DNA from: Cupriavidus taiwanensis
GTDB taxonomy: Bacteria; Pseudomonadota; Gammaproteobacteria; Burkholderiales; Burkholderiaceae
DNA: 64,000 nucleotides
NCBI RefSeq assembly: GCF_900250115.1
Contig: NZ_LT984803.1
Span: 3,189,583-3,253,582 of the forward strand
Direction: 5' to 3'
Below, piece after piece: positions 61,700 through 64,000 of this stretch. The position numbers and the translations under genes were made by a program. Numbering within the stretch: position 1 is the first letter of the stretch; the number at the start of each line of letters is the position of its first letter. The notes beneath the pieces are model-generated. The model was not told the DNA's origin. It worked only from the letters and a program-made list of their open reading frames with translations, and ran no database searches.

Positions 61700-62359
61700 T
61701 CAGCGAACCCCGGCGACGTAGTCCGCCACCGCCTTGATTTCGGCATCCGACATCTTGGCGGCGATGGTCGTCATGACCGGGTTGTTCTTGCGGGTGCCCT
61801 GGCGGAATGCCACCAGTTGTGCCTCGGTATAGTCGGCCCACTGGCCGCCGATGCGCGGATACTGCGCCGGAATGCCTGCGCCGGCGGGGCCATGGCAGGC
61901 GGCGCAGGCCGGCACGCCCTTGGCGGCGATGCCGGCGCGGTAGATCTTCTGGCCGGTTTCGATGCTGTCCTTGTTCTTGGCGGTGGCCGGCTTGAGCGAC
62001 TGCTTGGCCAGGTAGGCGCCGACGTTGCGCATTTCCTCGTCGGTCAGCACCGACGCCATCGGCACCATGATCGCGTTGTTGCGGGCCTTGGCCTTGAAGT
62101 CGGCCAGCTGCTTGTGGACGTACTCGGGATGCTGCGCGGCCAGCTTGGGGTTGGCGGCGGCCGCGCTGTTGCCGGCGGCACCGTGGCAGCTCAGGCAGGC
62201 GGGCACATTGCGATCGGGGGCACCTTGCGTGTACAGCGTTTCACCCTTGGCCGGGTCCGCCTTCGCGGCGGCCTGCTCTGCGGCAGATGCCAGACCGGAA
62301 AGGGCGGCGGCAGGAACGGCCAGAGCCAGGACACCCAGAATCTTCGCAATGCGGTTCAT
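61700..62359 (-). CDS. Diheme cytochrome c4
   Basis: A 219-residue periplasmic cytochrome with two class I domains: hemes at Cys55-x2-Cys58-His59 and Cys152-x2-Cys155-His156, each followed by Met ligands (MVPMASVL and PVMTTIAAKM). Signal peptide ends at GLASA (about residue 26). Cytochrome c4 carries electrons from bc1 to terminal oxidases, including cbb3 types. Adjacent to its own maturation genes resB-ccsB on the same strand. Confidence 0.95.
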   Translation of the reverse strand: MNRIAKILGVLALAVPAAALSGLASAAEQAAAKADPAKGETLYTQGAPDRNVPACLSCHGAAGNSAAAANPKLAAQHPEYVHKQLADFKAKARNNAIMVPMASVLTDEEMRNVGAYLAKQSLKPATAKNKDSIETGQKIYRAGIAAKGVPACAACHGPAGAGIPAQYPRIGGQWADYTEAQLVAFRQGTRKNNPVMTTIAAKMSDAEIKAVADYVAGVR

Positions 62360-62856
62360 TCGCACACCTTCTCTGAATTGTTTTGGACATCGTGATGCGT
62401 GCCGGTCCGGCGCTTTGCCGGCGGTGAGGACGCGCCGATGCAAAAGGCTGGGGAATCGTGGCGACCCGCGAGCGGCTGACCGATCCGCGCAACGCTGGCC
62501 GTGGCGGCAGACCCCGCCAGCCCGCGCCCGCCGCCGCCGCACCGTCCGGTGCAACGCGCAATGCGAGGCAAGGCCTTGCCCACGATGGAACGACACACTA
62601 GGCTTCCCGCCCGGACGACGGCAGCCGAGGCACGCGGCATGGATGCCACGCGTCACCCGCTCAGGAGACCGTAAACCGGCGTATTGTACAATAAGTTATG
62701 TGCCGGATTGATGCCTTGCGCCTTGTCGTGCCCGCTTCGGGCTGCGCCAGATCAAGCCCGGCGGGCGGCCCAGGCCGCAGCCATCCCACCCTGGCGAGAC
62801 CCGGCCCCGGCGCGCGCAGCGCGCGGCCTCCGCGGCCCGCCCTACCGCTCCAGCGC
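62360..62856. other. Divergent intergenic region cytochrome c4 / engB
   Basis: About 500 bp. It contains the perfect palindrome ATTGTACAAT (62683-62692), which offers a TACAAT -10 box on both strands, and several GC-rich inverted repeats near 62400-62440. No convincing coding frame. The longer possible upstream start of engB (62698) encodes low-complexity, non-conserved residues and is rejected. Confidence 0.5.
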
Positions 62857-63558
62857 ATGTCCCTTCTTCACCAGGCCCGCTTCTTCATCACCGTGAACCA
62901 CCTGCGCGACCTGCCCGCCACGGCCGTGCCCGAGGTCGCCTTCGCCGGCCGCTCCAACGCCGGCAAGTCCACGGCGATCAACATCCTGTGCAACCAGAAG
63001 CGGCTGGCGTTCTCGTCGCGCACCCCCGGCCGCACCCAGCACATCAACTATTTCTCGGTGGCGCCGGTCAAGGCGCCCGACCCGCTCGCCTTCCTGGTCG
63101 ACCTGCCCGGCTACGGCTATGCCGAGGTCTCGGGTTCGGCCAAGTACCACTGGCAGGGCCTGCTGAGCGATTACGTGCAGACCCGCCAGCAGCTGGCCGG
63201 CCTGATCCTGATGATGGACGCGCGCCGGCCGTTCACGGATCTCGACTGCCAGATGGTCGAGTGGTTCCTTCCCACCGGGCGGCCCATCCACGTGCTGCTG
63301 ACCAAGGCCGACAAGCTCACCAACAGCGAAAACGCCAAGGCCCTGCGCGAAGCCCGCAAGATGCTGCAAGGCTATGCCGAGCAGCTGGAAACGCCGGTGC
63401 CGCTGAGCGCCCAGCTGTTCTCCAGTCTCAAGCGCCGCGGCATCGAGGAGGCACAGGGCGTGATCGCCGGCTGGCTGAACCTGCCGGAAGCGCAGAAGCC
63501 TGAACGCGGGCCCGCTACCGCCAACGCAGTGCCGCCCGCGTCCGATCCTGCCGCGTGA
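62857..63558 (+). CDS. engB: Ribosome-biogenesis GTPase EngB (YsxC/YihA)
   Basis: A 233-residue small GTPase for 50S assembly. G1 [10 protein letters not shown] (about residues 30-39), G2 around [15 protein letters not shown]3 DLPGYGY, G4 LTKADK, G5 SA of [11 protein letters not shown]-terminal tail rich in Pro/Ala. ATG at 62857 fits the conserved [16 protein letters not shown] start. Codirectional with hemB. Confidence 0.95.
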   Translation: MSLLHQARFFITVNHLRDLPATAVPEVAFAGRSNAGKSTAINILCNQKRLAFSSRTPGRTQHINYFSVAPVKAPDPLAFLVDLPGYGYAEVSGSAKYHWQGLLSDYVQTRQQLAGLILMMDARRPFTDLDCQMVEWFLPTGRPIHVLLTKADKLTNSENAKALREARKMLQGYAEQLETPVPLSAQLFSSLKRRGIEEAQGVIAGWLNLPEAQKPERGPATANAVPPASDPAA

Positions 63559-63576
63559 TCCTGGCTGCGAGCGCGC

Positions 63577-63604
63577 AAAAAAAGCCCCGTCGCAAGCAAC
63601 GGGG
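63577..63604 (-). terminator. Rho-independent terminator facing away from hemB
   Basis: CCCCGT/ACGGGG stem, 8-base loop, then CTTTTTTT on the minus strand. The plus strand lacks a T-run after the stem, so it is not a normal engB terminator. See candidate small RNA. Confidence 0.7.
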
Positions 63605-63692
63605 ACAAACTTTCCCGCCGGTGAGGCAGGTACCCGCTCAGGGAGGAGTAGCGGGGGACACCGCGCCACGCAGCGCGCAACGCAAAGTGTCC
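63577..63692 (-). ncRNA. Candidate small RNA upstream of hemB
   Basis: Three adjacent hairpins on the minus strand with no spacing: GGACAC/GTGTCC (63656-63692), CCCGCT/AGCGGG (63633-63655) with an 11-base loop ACTCCTCCCTG, and a terminator stem CCCCGT/ACGGGG (63585-63604) followed by seven T (63577-63583). The loop contains CUCCUCCC, complementary to Shine-Dalgarno sequences. A weak -10-like CATACT lies at 63696-63701. A minus-strand terminator with no minus-strand gene nearby is best explained by a small RNA, but expression is untested. Confidence 0.45.
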
Positions 63693-63807
63693 GCGAGTAT
63701 GATGTCGGGCACGCACAAAAGTTTAGTTTTTCTTCGGCCGGCCGCATGGCGCTGCGCGCGCCACGCTTGCCGGCCTGCATTCCGTCCTCGTCCGTCAAGA
63801 AGCCGCC

Positions 63808-64000
63808 ATGTCCACCTTCCCCGAGTTCCGCCCGCGCCGCATGCGCCGCGACGATTTCTCCCGCCGCATGATGCGCGAGCATCGCCTGTCTCCGGACAAC
63901 CTGATCTACCCGGTCTTTATCCTCGACGGCCAGAACCAGCGCCAGGCCGTGGCGTCGATGCCGGGCGTGGAGCGCGTGTCGGTCGACCTGCTGATGCCGG
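63808..64000 (+). CDS. hemB: Delta-aminolevulinic acid dehydratase (porphobilinogen synthase), 3' cut
   Basis: The first 64 residues are visible (FPEFRPRRMRRDDFSRRMMREHRLSPDNLIYPVFILDG, SMPGVERVSVDLL), matching the N-terminal arm and first strand of HemB, which condenses two aminolevulinates to porphobilinogen in heme synthesis. ATG at 63808 with AAGAAG about eight bases upstream. The rest is beyond the window. Placement after engB and near cytochrome c maturation is usual in this group. Confidence 0.92.
   Translation, partial: MSTFPEFRPRRMRRDDFSRRMMREHRLSPDNLIYPVFILDGQNQRQAVASMPGVERVSVDLLMP

Overview
The window reads as a stretch of the main chromosome of a beta-proteobacterium of the Burkholderiaceae, most probably Cupriavidus or a close Ralstonia relative. 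The evidence is the high G+C content with strong third-position G/C bias (long spurious reading frames appear opposite real genes), a Burkholderiales-type porin, a Bug-family solute-binding protein, System II cytochrome c maturation, a short-form HisG, and the gene orders petABC-sspAB, tatABC-his-murA-mla and aroKB-pilMNOPQ. This assignment is inference from family knowledge; no database search was possible. Almost everything is core housekeeping. There is no prophage, integrative element or CRISPR array.

Layout. 1-4 kb: truncated amidase, a GntR/FCD regulator, a small 2TM protein and a LytS/LytTR two-component pair. 4.2-9.2 kb: tRNA-Thr, sspB-sspA, the cytochrome bc1 operon petABC, and mscL. 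9.2-12.7 kb: a Nif3-like protein, a DegS/DegQ-like periplasmic protease and a major porin. 12.9-31.5 kb: 22 closely packed minus-strand genes running from mlaF down to tatC. They cover lipid asymmetry (mlaFEDACB), an ABC-2 exporter, ibaG, murA, histidine biosynthesis (hisGDCB, hisH, hisA, hisF, hisI, hisE) with a MarC-like gene, a small membrane protein, hinT and tatABC. 31.7-41 kb: an orphan Bug binding protein, a GNAT acetyltransferase, glutamate synthase gltBD and a solitary REP-associated tyrosine transposase (RAYT). 41-52 kb: dgt, aroB, aroK, the type IV pilus assembly operon pilMNOPQ and, divergently, penicillin-binding protein 1A. 52-64 kb: cyaY, lptM-lysA, the methionine sulfoxide repair pair msrP-msrQ, an ECF sigma/anti-sigma pair with a COG4315 lipoprotein, the System II maturation genes ccsB and resB with cytochrome c4, engB, and the start of hemB.

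How the genes work together. The envelope and respiration themes are linked: Tat exports the Rieske protein and MsrP; bc1, cytochrome c4 and CcsB/ResB form one electron-transfer and heme-attachment group; Mla, MurA, LptM, PBP1A and the porin maintain the envelope. gltBD, his, aroBK and lysA supply amino acids and their precursors.

The observations most worth following are: (1) a probable small RNA on the minus strand just upstream of hemB, with three stacked hairpins, a CUCCUCCC (anti-Shine-Dalgarno) loop and a rho-independent terminator; (2) a possible ECF sigma/anti-sigma/COG4315 lipoprotein/MsrPQ envelope-oxidation module with a candidate autoregulated promoter; (3) a duplicated 2TM sensory domain, once free-standing and once fused to the adjacent histidine kinase; (4) a RAYT element with inverted terminal motifs wedged exactly between the dgt stop codon and the gltBD promoter.
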